From Girardinichthys multiradiatus (Eukaryota > Chordata > Actinopteri > Cyprinodontiformes > Goodeidae), in the NCBI RefSeq assembly GCF_021462225.1, contig NC_061813.1:22282442-22346441 (forward strand): a stretch of DNA of 64,000 nt. Direction: 5' to 3'. The notes beneath the pieces are model-generated. The model was given only the letters and a program-made list of their open reading frames with translations, ran no database searches and was not told where the DNA came from. Within the stretch, counting starts at the first letter, position 1, and every line of letters starts with the position of its first letter. Made by a program: the position numbers and the translations under genes. Positions 9,838 to 21,245 of the stretch are shown here, one piece after another.

Positions 9838-11975
9838 TTTTATTATAGTCCTCGTACTCGTCTTCCGCTTCATCCGGGACTGGGTCGCGGGGGGAGCAGA
9901 CTCAGTAGAGATACCCAGACGTCCCTCTCCCCAGACTCCTCCTTCAGCTCCTCCGGGGGGAGCCCAAGGCATTCCCAGGCCAGCCGAGAAACATAGCCCC
10001 TCCAGCGTGTCCTGGGCCGTCCCCTGGGTCTCCTCCCGGTGGGACGTGCCTGGAACACCTCCCGAGGAAGGTGTCCAGGAGGCACCCAGTATAGATGCCC
10101 GAGCCACCTCAACTGGCTGCTCTTGATGTGGAAGAGCAGCGGCTGTACTCTGAGCTCCTCCCGGATGGCCAAGCTCCTCACCCTATCTCTAAGGGAGTGC
10201 CCGGCCACCCTAGGGAGGAAGCTTATTTCAGCCGCTTGTATCCAGGATCTTGTTCTTTCGGTTATGACCCAAAGTTCATGGCCATAGGTGAGGGTAGGAA
10301 CGTAGACAGACCGGTAAATCAATAGCCTCGCTGTTGGCTCAGCTCTCTCTTGACCACAACGGACCGGCACAGCATCCCCATTACTGCGGCAGCTGCACCG
10401 ATCTGTCTGTCGATCTCCCGCTCCTTTCTCCCCTCACTCGTGAACAAGATCCCAAGATATTTGAACTCCTCAACTTGAGGCAGGAACTCCCCTCCAACCT
10501 GAAGAGGACAAGCCACCCTTTTTTGGTCGAGAACCATGGCCTTGGACTTGGAGGAGCTGATCTTCATTTCAGTCGCTTCACACTCTGCTGCAAACCTCCC
10601 CAGTGCATGCTGTAGCTCTTGGCTAGACGGGGCCAGCAGGACCAGGTCATTTGCAAAAAGAAGAGATGAAATCCACTGGTCCCCAAACCAGACGCCCTCC
10701 GGCCCTTGGCTGCACCTAGAAATCCTGTCCATAAAAGTTATGAACAGGTCCGGTGACAAAGGGCAGCCCTGCCAGAGTCCAATATGCACCTGGAACAGGT
10801 TTGACTTAGTGCCAGCAATGCGGACCAAACTCCTGCTCCACTTGTACAGAGACCGGATGGCCCCTAATAAAGGACCCCCGACTTCGTACTCTTAGAGCAC
10901 CCCCTACAGGGCACCACGAGGGATACAGCCGAATGCCTTCTCCAGGTCCACAACACACATGTGGACCGGTTGGGCAAACTCCCCTGAACCCTCGAGTACC
11001 CTGCAGAGGGTGTAGAGCTGGTCCACTGTTCCACAGCCGGGACGAAAACCACACTGCTCCTCCTGAAGCCGAGGTTCGAATATCGGCCGGACTCTCATCT
11101 CCAATATCCTGGCATAGGCCTTACCAGGGAGGCTTAGGAGTGTGATCCTACTATAGTTGGAACACAACCTACGGTCAACCTTCTTATGAAGGGGGACCAC
11201 CACCCCAGTCTGCCAGTCCAGAGGCACTGTCCCTGACAGCCACGCCATGTTGAAGAGGCGTGTCAACCATGACAGCCCCACAACATCTAGAGACTTGGGG
11301 TACTCAGGGCAGATCGCATCCATCCCCGAAGTCCTGCCACCATGGAGCTTTTTAACCACCTTGGTGACTTCAGCCTGGGTGATGAAAGAGTCCAACCCCG
11401 AGTCCTCAGTCTCTGCTTCCACCAGGGAATGCGTGATGGCAGGATTGAGGAGATCCTCGAAGTACTCCTTCCACCGACCGATAATGTCCCCATTCGAGGT
11501 CAGCAGCTCCCCACCCCCACTGTAAACAGTACTGGCGAAGCACTGCTTCCCCCTCCTGAGGCGCCGGACGGTTTGCCAGAATCGCTTCGAGGCCAAACGG
11601 TAGTCCTTCTCCATGGCCTTACCAAACCCCTCCCAGGCCCGAGTTTTTGCCTGTGCTACAGCCCGAGCCGTGGCACACTTTGCCTCACGGTACCCGTCAG
11701 CCGCCTCAGGAGTCCCACAAGCCAACCACAGCCGATAGGAATCCTTCTTTAGCTTGACAGCATCCCTTACTACCAGTGTCCACCACCGGGTTCAGGGATT
11801 GCCGCCGCGATGGGCACCGCAGATCTTACGGCCACAGCTAAGGGCAGCAGCATTGACAATAGATGTGGAGAACATGGTCCACTCGGACTCTATGTCTCCA
11901 ACATTCCCCGGAATCTGGTCAAAACTCTCCCGGAGGTGAGAGTTAAATACATCCCTGGCCGAGGACTTTTATTAT
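9838..11975 (-). mobile_element. Rex3 LINE, 5'-truncated, longest copy
   Basis: Rex3 belongs to the RTE clade of non-LTR retrotransposons. The sequence at 10751-10771 and the matching site in the 46-kb copy (46228-46247) agree, from memory, with the primer sites widely used to amplify fish Rex3. The element runs from its 5' truncation at about 11966 to a 3' tail (AAGCGGAAGACGAGTACGAG on the minus strand) at 9847. TTTTATTAT at 9838-9846 and 11967-11975 is a candidate TSD, though low in complexity. The endonuclease domain is absent. Confidence 0.88.
9870..11960 (-). pseudogene. Rex3 reverse transcriptase remnant
   Basis: The coding remnant runs from the pre-RT linker (SFDQIPGNVGDIESEWTMFS near 11940-11880) through the RT to the C-terminal domain. 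Segments in order: 11725-10904 (linker, fingers, motif A as VVDLEKAFGCIPRG); 10828-10319 (QGCPLSPDLFITFMDRIS; catalytic box FANDLVLL instead of FADD); 10370-9870 (C-terminal region with LTYGHELWV, LRWLGHLY and a basic RPRGRPRTRWR stretch). Stops: TAG right after the 'PRGAL' of motif A and TAA four codons later, plus a frame change near 10330-10370. The Asp-to-Asn change in the catalytic box alone should abolish activity. The same two stops and the same Asn occur in the copy at 45954, while the copy at 58450 keeps FADD. Confidence 0.85.
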
Positions 11976-13256
11976 TGTTCACAAAAAGAAAATGGAATCA
12001 ACCAAATTAGGTCTCAGTGGGTCAAAACTTAATAAACAGCTGATATCTGAAAGCCACATCAAACCTCTAATAAGTGCATTTCTACTTATAACAAATAGCT
12101 TTTGGTTAAAGCCATGAAAGAAAGTGGGCTGTATGCACTATTTATAGTTTCTGCATCTATTAATCTGTTGGCATTCACACAAACAAGCCTCCACACAAGA
12201 AGGAACAGGTACATTGTGCAAGTGTGGGGTGCTCCATTACAGTCTACAGTACGTTTTGACCCTCATGACAAGTCTGATTAGCAGGTGAAAACATCACATG
12301 CAGAAAATCCCATCTTGGTGTACTGAAAATACCTGCTGTGGTGTTCAGGCGACACATCACCTAAATCCTTCTAAAGCCGACTCTAATTAAATGTAATGAT
12401 AACCCTGAGAGAAAAGTGTGCCAGTGAATGACGTCCTGACAGTTGCTAGGAGCAGAAAGAAAAATATGAATCCTCTGAGATGCTGAAATCTCTGCTTTTT
12501 AAAAATGATATGCAGGCAACTCCGACTGTTTTTGTGAGAAATTATGAATACACAGAACTAAACTAGAGGACAAGGAAAATTACTCTATGCCTGGTAAATG
12601 CCAGTCGGAAGCTGTGTTAACATCAATAAAACCAAATACCGAGACATTCTTCAGAACATTGATTTGGTAGATGCAAAATTTATTACCTGTAATTATTATG
12701 AGGAATAACCTAGGGATGCTTAAAATTCATCTCAAGCAACATCAGTCTTAGCTAAACTTAATTCTTTTTTATTACTTAAATTGTGAGCCAGATCCCTGGT
12801 GATGCAGAAACTCAAAGCTGGCCTCACACATTTGAGTTACAGACCACTCCATCAAGACAATTTCAGGGTGACACGTTGCCCGCTGCTGCCAAGACGGAAA
12901 AGTTAGTGGCTGTAACCCAGTGGCAAACATTTTCTTGGCTACAGCGAGGGCAGTCTACAGAATGGATTCCTCTGGTAAAGACAAATCTACAGAGAAATAA
13001 TGGTTATGTACAAGCTAAATATTCACCCCAAGCATGCTGGAGAGAGGGAAACCTCCCTTCTGAGTATAGCATATACACCACATTTTGAGCATATACTCAA
13101 AATGCGGAAAAAGTCATATGAAATTAATTGCATATCAAATATGGCCAACCTTCAAGATATGAAAAACAAGAGAACATGCAATTCAATTAAGGCAGAAATG
13201 GGTTTATCTTCGTGAATTTAGAAAATGGCAACAAGAAAACCGCTACACCCCTAACA
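11976..13256. other. No recognisable gene
   Basis: Unique AT-rich sequence. The 101-codon ORF at 12783-13088 has no recognisable domain. Confidence 0.5.
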
Positions 13257-13271
13257 CCCCCCCCCCCCCCC
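13257..13271. repeat. Poly-C run
   Basis: Fifteen consecutive C residues; likely length-polymorphic and error-prone in assembly. Confidence 0.95.
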
Positions 13272-14039
13272 ATATTTACAATGAGACCACTTAGACGTTT
13301 AAAAGAACTGGAGCTTTGGCAATCAACAGAGGTAGGGTTCACCAAAAGAATCGTCTGTGTGAGGTAAATAAACTGTAATAATGAATTTATGATTTTCATG
13401 CATCTTCACCACAGTCTGTCAATAAATGTGGAGGCAAACATGTATAAATATGTGCATATACAGTGTGAGAGCATGGATAAGACCGGAGCAGCATATTGGG
13501 TTAGTTTGTTGCTTTTGCTTCATGTGATGCTGTTTTTTGTATGCTGCTTGGCTGTTTGGATAAAATAAAGTTAATAAGATGCATCGCTGTGGTCTGCCTT
13601 TGCAGGCAACCCTGGAGATTGTAAAAGCTGTTACACAACAAATAAGGACTACACTTTACAGGAAATGCATTAAACTTTCAAATTTATATAACAGCATCTA
13701 AAATAAATCTGAGGAACAGATCATAACCCCATGTAATTCAACTTAAAATAGGAGTCCAAAGTGTGGCTCATGGGCCATTTGCAGTCCTTAGGATGATTTT
13801 GTGTGGCCTGCGATCAGAATTCAAGAATGGTATAAACTTGGCCTGCCAGCACACATGGTTGATGCAGATGGACAGTATATATTTTTGTGAAGTTCTTCCC
13901 CTGGAAAATGTTAGGTACAACACAAACTTGTTCCTTTGTGTTGTCATTGTTTATCAAAAAACATGTTTTTTGCTTTCATTTTATTTCCCCAAAATGCAAA
14001 CTTGGGCACACACATTCTTGAACCTGTATAAAATGAGCT
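13272..14039. other. No gene; possible old repeat from 13745
   Basis: The text around 13752-13800 ('gtccaaagtgtggctcatgg' and 'ccatttgcagtcc') resembles an interspersed repeat family known to me only by its consensus start. The rest is unassigned. Confidence 0.3.
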
Positions 14040-14098
14040 ACATCAATAATTAATTTTCCTTTGGGATGAATAAAGTATTTCTGAATTGAATTGAACTG
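14040..14098 (+). mobile_element. LINE 3' tail (Rex1/CR1-like)
   Basis: 'cctttgggatgaataaagta' followed by an imperfect TTGAA-type run is the typical 3' end of fish CR1/Rex1-like LINEs, in which the last bases form short tandem repeats. No coding remnant is visible upstream. Confidence 0.5.
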
Positions 14099-14205
14099 AA
14101 GTGAATTAATGCTTGGCTCAGTACAGCAGGCGTTTTCAAACAAAGAGGGACCTATAAGACGTTTTTGAGGCTGTGAATAGACTAAATGTTTTTCTTAGAC
14201 CAAAA

Positions 14206-14571
14206 ACATAGAAAACAGTCAGTCAGTCATTTTCTACTGCTTATTCCATAGTGGGTCACGGGGAAGTTGGTGCCTATCTCCAGCAGTCTACGGGCGAGAG
14301 GCGGGGTTCCCGTGAACAGGTTGCCAGTCCATCACAGGGCAACACACAAACAACCACAACTAAGCACACACCTAAGGGCAATTTAGAGTGACCAATTAAC
14401 CTAACAGGCATGTCTTTGGACTGTGGGAGGAAGCCCGAGTACCCGCTGAGAACCCACGCATGCATGGGGAGAACATGCAAACTCCATGCAGAAATACCTC
14501 CGGCCAGGAATTGAACCTAGGACCGTCTTCAGTGCTACCAACTGCGCCACCGTGCAGCCCCACATAGAAAA
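14206..14571 (-). mobile_element. Full-length tRNA-headed SINE
   Basis: A 346-bp body (14216-14561) on the minus strand between 10-bp target duplications ACATAGAAAA (14206-14215 and 14562-14571). The 5' head at the high-coordinate end has an RNA polymerase III B box (revcomp of ggaattgaacc at 14507-14517) and an A box near the end. The 3' end carries AATAAGCAGTAGAAAATGAC and a GACT tail. Confidence 0.9.
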
Positions 14572-15689
14572 AAGTTGACTCAAAAATTATATGCCTTTCT
14601 TTTGAAGACAAGACAAGATCATTTTTATGTCCCAGATCTATGATTTAATTTAAATAAATATGTTATATATGAACATAAACATATGTTATATGTTTAGTTA
14701 ATTGTTGAGCTGGTACAAATGAAAAAAAAAAATACAACAGAACCATCAAGTACCTTCAATTTCAGGAATTTAGGCCACGTGGACACCACTGGCCAAACAT
14801 TTATAAATACATTATGCTCTGACAGGAATGCACTGAACTACCATTCCTAATCCATTTGTATCTGAATCCAGTTTTGCTGTAAAGTCAAATTATATTTTCC
14901 ATAATTAATAAATGAACAAACATTCTATTTATCTATCCTGATGAGTACAGTTACACCCCTTAAATTAAGTTGTTTTCATGATAAGATGCAAAAAATATAT
15001 ACACAAAATATACAGAGTTACAACAGAACACTACAACTAATGTAAAAATAATAGGTAGATGTTTGGTGGTCTTCTTACAAGAAATCCAGACTTTCCTAAA
15101 TAATCATGTATATTGATGACTTTATTTAATGTTGAAATAGATACCTGAAGCTTGCCTCATTCTTCATAAGCATAACTTACTATTTAACTTCTGTTATCAG
15201 ATTTCATCAACCAGTAAAACTATAAGAATAGATCTGACTGCAGTTTAACAAGAGTCTATTAAAGACATATATCCAACAGCGTCTTGGTGCTATGTTAAAG
15301 AATTACCTGAATTTGAAGTTAGTGTCGTGATTAGTCTTTGTAAGACTGACTCTTTTAGCTTTAACACTTCTGGCAAACTTAAAATTTCATTAGTCTTTTG
15401 CTGCAGTTTTTGACTGGCTTTTTCGGTCCTCGTTGTGTAATTTGTCGAACATTACTGCCCTTGGTCCAATTTGTGGCCAATTACTGGCCCTTCAAAACAC
15501 AAACGTCAGGAACAAAAATATGCAGCTGGTGAGACAGAGCAGACAGGCTGGCCTGACAACACGAAGACTCATAAGTAGATTTCTTTTAATATTTTGTCAG
15601 CGTTGCAAAAACATAAGGTTTAATTTATACTTAAAACTGCAGCTATACCAAAGCAACCCTCTGGACACACATTTAATCCCATTGTGACA
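14572..15689. other. No recognisable gene
   Basis: Very AT-rich unique sequence; no repeat or exon recognised. Confidence 0.5.
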
Positions 15690-16275
15690 AAAAACGTTAC
15701 ATATTTTTTTGGGATTTAATGAGAAAGATGAACACAAACAAGTCAATGTTTGTGAAACCACCTCTTAGTGCAATTAAAAGCTGCACGTCTTCTTGGGCAT
15801 GTCTCCACGAGCTTTGAACACCTAGAGACTGAATGTTTTCATTTGAAATAGTTCAAGCTCAGTTTGTATGGAAGAAGAGCATCAGATTCTCAATTGGATT
15901 TACATCTGGACTTTGACTGGGCCTTTCTAACCATTGACTATGCTTTGATGTAATCCATTCCTTAGCAGCTCTGGTTCGTTTTGTATGTTTGTATGCTCCA
16001 TTTTCAAGAGGTATTTACCTCCATTCAACTTTCAATCAACTCTAACCAGCTTCCATGTACCTGATGAAGAAAAGCTTCCTCACAACATCATCACGGCACC
16101 TTGCTTCCCAATGAGGATGGTGTGTTCAGGTGAAGTTTTTGCTCCACACAAGACATTTTGCATGTTTGAAATGTTTAATTCAGGTCTGATCTGATCAGAG
16201 CACCTTCTTCCACATGTTTGTTGTGCCCCCCAACTTAATGTTCCCTGACCATAGTTCTCAGGACCCACTGTCCTG
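15690..16275 (-). mobile_element. Decayed Tc1-like transposon
   Basis: Minus-strand relic. 'tttgactgggcctttctaac' through 'gctttgatgtaatccattcc' and 'gatcagagcaccttcttcca' are reverse complements of transposase-coding segments of the common fish Tc1-like element (as I recall them, the region around the catalytic domain and an upstream VLWSDET-like segment). They are separated by deletions. The left end (15690-15760) resembles the inverted repeat. No frame remains open for long. Confidence 0.6.
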
Positions 16276-16845
16276 TCCAGCAAACCTGAAAATTCAGCAA
16301 GCCACCATGTGCTACAGAAGCCTGTAAATCACCCATCCACATAAGCCGTGGCAGCACAGAAACACTTAAAACAGGCAGGACGATGGGCCCTTAGGACCAG
16401 AGTTAGGGGCCTCTGCCCAACATGACTTGTAGCAGGCTTCCTATCTTCTCTTTTCATAATGCTGTTCTTCTTGTCAATCTTCCTAAGTTCTCATTTCAAT
16501 GGATTCTACTAGCTACCCAGTTTACTAAGTAGATGCCTCCTAAAGGAAATGGGTTGAACTGGATTTTATTAAGGGGTATTAGGATAAATGCGGGTGAATA
16601 TAAAAACATTTGAAATCTATGTACCGTTTTTTTTGTATTACATTACTATGCACAATGCATAATTGTGTTTTATAATGAATTGCTTAGATAGTCGAATTAG
16701 AACAAAACCAGAGGATGAAACAGACTCAGCACACAGGATAAGACGGTAAATGAGGTATATTTCTACTGTAGACTTTGTTTAAGGAATCTTGAGTTGGAGT
16801 TGTCCAGAAGCCAGAGGAGGAGGAGGTAAACCCAGGAATCCAAGG
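16276..16845. other. No recognisable gene
   Basis: Unassigned unique sequence. Confidence 0.45.
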
Positions 16846-16990
16846 AGAGAGAGAGAGAGAGAGTACTGGTGATGAGAATATTTACAGTGCAGTCCTTAGG
16901 AAGGAGTATTACCAGATGTTGGCAGGCAGGTAGGCAGATAGGCAGGTCGACAGGCAGACAGGCAGGCAGACGGATAGGCAGACAGACAGG
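16846..16990. repeat. GA run and degenerate GGCA/GACA tetranucleotide array
   Basis: (GA)n at about 16846-16862, and from 16920 an imperfect GGCAGGTAGGCAGATAGGCA-type array ending near 16990. Confidence 0.85.
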
Positions 16991-17145
16991 AGTCCACATA
17001 ACTGAGGTTATGTTCCAGCAAAGGTCTGTATCAGCAGCTACCTTAAGAAGCCCATGAGCTCATTAGGAGAATACGTTGCAGCTGCAGACAATGAGCTGCC
17101 AGAACCAACCAGAAGGGGAGGAGCAGAGATCCTACATGTTTATCA
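16991..17145. other. No recognisable gene
   Basis: Short unassigned flank of a Rex3 insertion. Confidence 0.45.
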
Positions 17146-17627
17146 CATAAAACCCGGTCTACGTTCCTACCCTCACCTATGGCCATGAACTTTGGGTCAT
17201 GACCGAAAGAATGAGATCTCGGATACAAGCGGCTGAAATGAGCTTCCTCCGTAGGGTGGCCGGGCACTCCCTTAGAGATAGGGTGAGGAGCTCGGCCATC
17301 CGGGAGGGGCTCGGACTAGAGCCGCTGCTCCTCCACATCGAGAGGAGCCAGTTGAGGTGGCTCGGGCATCTATACCGGATGCCTCCTGGACGCCTTCCTC
17401 GGGAGGTGTTCCAGGCACATCCCACCGGGATGAGGCCCAGGGGACGGCCCAGGACACGCTGGAGGGACTATGTCTCTCGGCTGGCCTGGGAACGCCTTGG
17501 GCTCCCCCTGGTGGAGCTGGAGGAGGTGTCTGGAGAGAGGGACGTCTGGGCGTCTCTGCTGAGTGTGCTGCCCCTGCGACCCGGTCCCGGATAAGCGGAA
17601 GACGACGAGTACGAGTCCATAAAACCC
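17146..17627 (+). mobile_element. Rex3 LINE 3' fragment
   Basis: A 5'-truncated insertion of 462 bp (17156-17617) between 10-bp duplications CATAAAACCC (17146-17155 and 17618-17627). The tail reads GATAAGCGGAAGACGACGAG then TACGAG. The perfect duplication and intact frame suggest a fairly young insertion. Confidence 0.93.
17158..17594 (+). pseudogene. Rex3 C-terminal domain remnant
   Basis: Encodes the C-terminal part of the Rex3 polyprotein downstream of the RT: TYGHELWVMTERMRSRIQAA, then FLRRVAGHSLRDRVRSSAIR, LRWLGHLYRMPPGRLPREVF, the basic RPRGRPRTRWRDYVSRLAW segment and the terminal LPLRPGPG followed by a stop. The frame is open throughout, but the RT and endonuclease are absent, so it is a non-functional fragment. 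Confidence 0.9.
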
Positions 17628-20600
17628 CAATCGCATGCATTAGAGTTTTGAAGTGAAAAGGTCAAAGGTCCTTTTCTCTTGTCACTAGCTGCAGAGGACC
17701 TGCTTTGCCAATAACTTAGCATAGCAATAAATCTTTTTCAGAAATAATGCATCTTTAAGTATTCCCAGTTGTCACTGCTGGGCATTTGAAGAAAACACCC
17801 ATGCGAATGTGTATATGTGTGCATTTCTAGGAAGAACAAACCTTCAGCCATCACACCGTGAAGCTTTATCAACCTAAATGAGCCCCAGCTTACCCTCTCT
17901 GATAGGAAAGAACAGGAAGGTGACCAGAGATAGAGTTTTTCCTGCTATAGAGATACACATGTACATGCACGAATAACTATATGGCCACAACAAAAACACT
18001 TACAGGTGACCCAAATGAAGCTAATGGTGTGGTTGCAAAGCCATCAACTTCTTGGAAACCTTGGGTGCTGCCCTTCATGGGGATCTTACTTTAACACATC
18101 CCACCATGGTGGGAGAGGCCAACAATAAGTGTATTTATAGATGCAAGTTCCACAACTATACGCAAGCTTGTTTCAATGCATCTGCGTGCTCGAAAGATCA
18201 ACACCCAAATAACACCAGAGGAAAACCACATAATTAAAATGATAATTTTCTTATGTTTTGGGTAATTTTCATCTGCTTTGCTGCAGAGAAATGTGTATGT
18301 ACCTATGTGTGACAAAAAAAGTAGTCAGCAGGGTTATGTATAAATACGTCTTAGCTTGCGCCCTCCTGTGCTGGAGACGCCATAACCAACACTTTCCCAG
18401 TCCCAAGGAAGGACGAACTAACATGTATTGCATATGTCTCATTATTTATGATGCTCTGAGTGCTGCAAATATCTTACAGGGGAGCTCCAGAGCTTTCCTG
18501 TATGTATACAGATAACGACAAGAGCAAGATTTCTTACAAGCTCTCCACGGTCTTACCCCTGAGTCTACTGATAACATCATCCATCTAAGATGGGAGGCTG
18601 GGGGAGGATGTGAAGGTGGGTAGCCGTGGTAAATACTCATAAGTGCCTCTTTTTTGTGAGTGTATCTTTCCAGAAATTTACTTAAATAAGAGTCACATCT
18701 CCGGGGCGCTTTTACTTTGCAGATAAAAACTGAGAAAACCTCAAAGGAGAAGTTTGCTCTTCCCAGCACCTCCCACACACATATGCACAGATAGGAGTGT
18801 ACACATACACTGAGACATACTGAACAGATTCTCCTGGAATGTCTTTTATAGCTTGTACATTTGTATGTTTTCCTTCTAACCACAAAACACCAGGTTCAAC
18901 AGGCAGTTAAAGATAAAAAGGAGAGCTGTCCCTTTTTCTAATTCTTCTGTCTGTTATTCTGAAAAACTATGTGTCACCTTGTTGTCTGATTCAAGCCGCG
19001 TAACCATGGAGATGTTTCTCAGCCCTACTAACACAAGTCCAGTGGAAAGAAGCTTTATGACTTAAAACAATGTTTTTTCTGTAGTGCTAAGAGTTTTTGT
19101 GACTTTCAGGAGCAGTATGATATAACACAGGTTAATCAGAAACATCATCCTCTAACACCCTACTATACATGCAAAAGATATAATTTCTTTTTAGAATGTT
19201 TCAAAATGAAGCAGTTATTCCACGAAGGAAACTGAGTTAAGCTTCTGTCCACAAGAGAGAGCTCTTCCTCCCTTTCTTATTTCCGAATGAGAATCAGAAT
19301 ATCCTTTATTGTCATTGTTACAAGTACAAACAAAATTGAGGAAAAAAAAGCTATCTGGTCAGCAATAAATGATTTAAGTAAAACAGAAAAATGGAAGCAG
19401 TTGTTAAAAAGATCGAATATAAACAGACATACACACATTAACTCCTTTTTTATACAAGGAGGTTGGTTGAAGGTGGGGGAGAAGTTTCCAGCTGAGCTTT
19501 TGACACAAAAGGAGTGACGATCTCTCGGTTACACCCTCTATCCTTCACACAGAAAATGAAATATACACTTCTCTCTATCTCTTTCTCCCCCCTAGCCTTT
19601 CGTTTTGAGACTGCTGGGAAATAGCGGTCACAGAGGAGTCAGCTAATTCATACCAAGAATAAACAAGAAAGATGAAAGAATGAATGTACAACCCTGAGCT
19701 GTATATGCCGTCCTTTATATTCCTCACAGCATCCATCTCAAATCTTCCTTTCTAAAATGTGTACTCTTTGCAATTCTTTCATAAAATCTATCTGTAAGAG
19801 ATTGCATTCTTTGACATAGGTTTCATGAAAATATTTTTACCAGTTAGTTACCACTTACTAACAAAAATGTTACCACTTACAAAATGCAACAATCTTCTTG
19901 TCTCTAATACGCAGTTCATACCTCATGCTTCACTCAACCACAAAACCTGTGTGATGTAAGTTCTGTCAGCTGCAATGGCCAACTAGGGTCCACTAGGACT
20001 TACTGTGGACGTTCGAATGCAACCCAGATTTTTGTGATCTTGCTGAGTGTGCGCACTGACATTGACAATAATACCAGTCACAGGGTGGCACCAAACAGGT
20101 AACAGATAAAGAAAGTGACGAATCAGGTCATGAACAGAAAAAAAGCAATAACAAAGTTTGTTTTTAAGAAATATGGGAAGGAAATATCTGCTGTTTTCCC
20201 CAATTTCTCCCCAGAGATCTTCTTGACAAATCACTTTATTCTATCTTTTATGTTTTTTTGCTTCTTCTTCTCCTCTAAGTAAACAATGAATAAACCGACG
20301 CATCACCACCCTCTGAGCGGCTGTTGTAAAAACTTTATCAGTGGGTGGATTGCAATTTTTTATTGGAGAACAACTTGTTTAATGGGGTGCCGGCTTGTCC
20401 AAGAGACTCGAGTTCAGGGACATGGAGAGGTCTTTTGAGGCCTTACATTTATGGCTGCAAACAGTCAGAGCCTTACAAACACAAAGTACTAAAAACCTAG
20501 CAACAAGTTATTTCACTAAACATTTAAAGTAGTGCCACTAAAATGGTAAAGGTAAACACATTAACGTTTGCATATTAGCCAGCTATTTACTGCGAGTAAA

Positions 20601-20895
20601 ATGCTGACGGTTGTTAACTTCTGCACAGAGTAAACTTCAAAGTGTCTCTCAGGTGATTTACCATTTTTAGCTTTTTCAATTCTGTATCAACACAAATATA
20701 CTAGAACAATCATTAATCATAAGCAGAAACAAGTGTCATGTACAAAAAAAAATATTTTTATGTGTAGTCTTTCATTTTCATGGGACTAAATGAAACCACC
20801 ATTACTTGTCAGTTTTTATTTTGAGCTATTTTCATAAAAAGGAATATACCTTTTGGATACTTGTTTGACCTATATCCTGCATAGAACAGCTTAGT
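17628..20895. other. No recognisable gene
   Basis: Unique sequence. Around 19290-19345, 'gaatatcctttattgtcatt' resembles the reverse complement of a LINE 3' tail (ATGACAATAAAG type), too short to assign. The 145-codon minus-strand ORF at 18446-18883 has no motif and I reject it. Confidence 0.45.
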
Positions 20896-21012
20896 TCCAT
20901 CCATCAATCCGTCCGTCCGTCCATCCGTCCGTCCGTCCATGCAATCCATCCATCCATCCATCCATCCATCCATCCATCCATCCATCCATCCATCCATCCA
21001 TCCATCCATCAT
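20896..21012. repeat. (ATCC)n microsatellite
   Basis: Starts as CCGT/CCAT variants (20896-20940) and becomes a nearly pure CATC tetranucleotide array from 20944 to 21010. It adjoins the truncated end of an old SINE. Confidence 0.95.
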
Positions 21013-21017
21013 AGGCA

Positions 21018-21245
21018 CTTATGGAAAAGTTGCCAGATCATTACCTGGCAACACAGAGACATATAGGACACACAACCAACCATGCACACATTCATAGCAA
21101 TTTAGAGAGACCAATTAGGCTAACACGCATGTTCTTGTACAGGGAGAGAACCCACAAATGCACGGGGAGAACACAAACTCCAAACCTTGGACCTTCTTGC
21201 TGTAAGCCAACATTACTACCAACTGCACCACTGTGTAGCACCTTA
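21018..21245 (-). mobile_element. Old, degraded SINE copy
   Basis: Minus-strand relatives of the SINE middle ('gcaacacagagacatatag', 'caatttagagagaccaatta') and tRNA-like head ('gaccttcttgctgtaagcc', 'ctaccaactgcaccactgtg'). The 3' quarter is missing; its place is taken by the ATCC array. It has no clear target duplication and many indels, so it is older than the other copies. Confidence 0.8.

Noticed and set aside
10039..11752. Several plus-strand ORFs of 70-136 codons over the first Rex3 copy
   Set aside because: They are antisense shadows of the GC-rich Rex3 coding sequence.
18446..18883. 145-codon minus-strand ORF
   Set aside because: Cys/Ser-rich but without a cysteine spacing I recognise; no signal peptide or homologue comes to mind.
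20896..21012. CRISPR-like repeat array
   Set aside because: Simple tetranucleotide microsatellite without spacers, in eukaryotic DNA.
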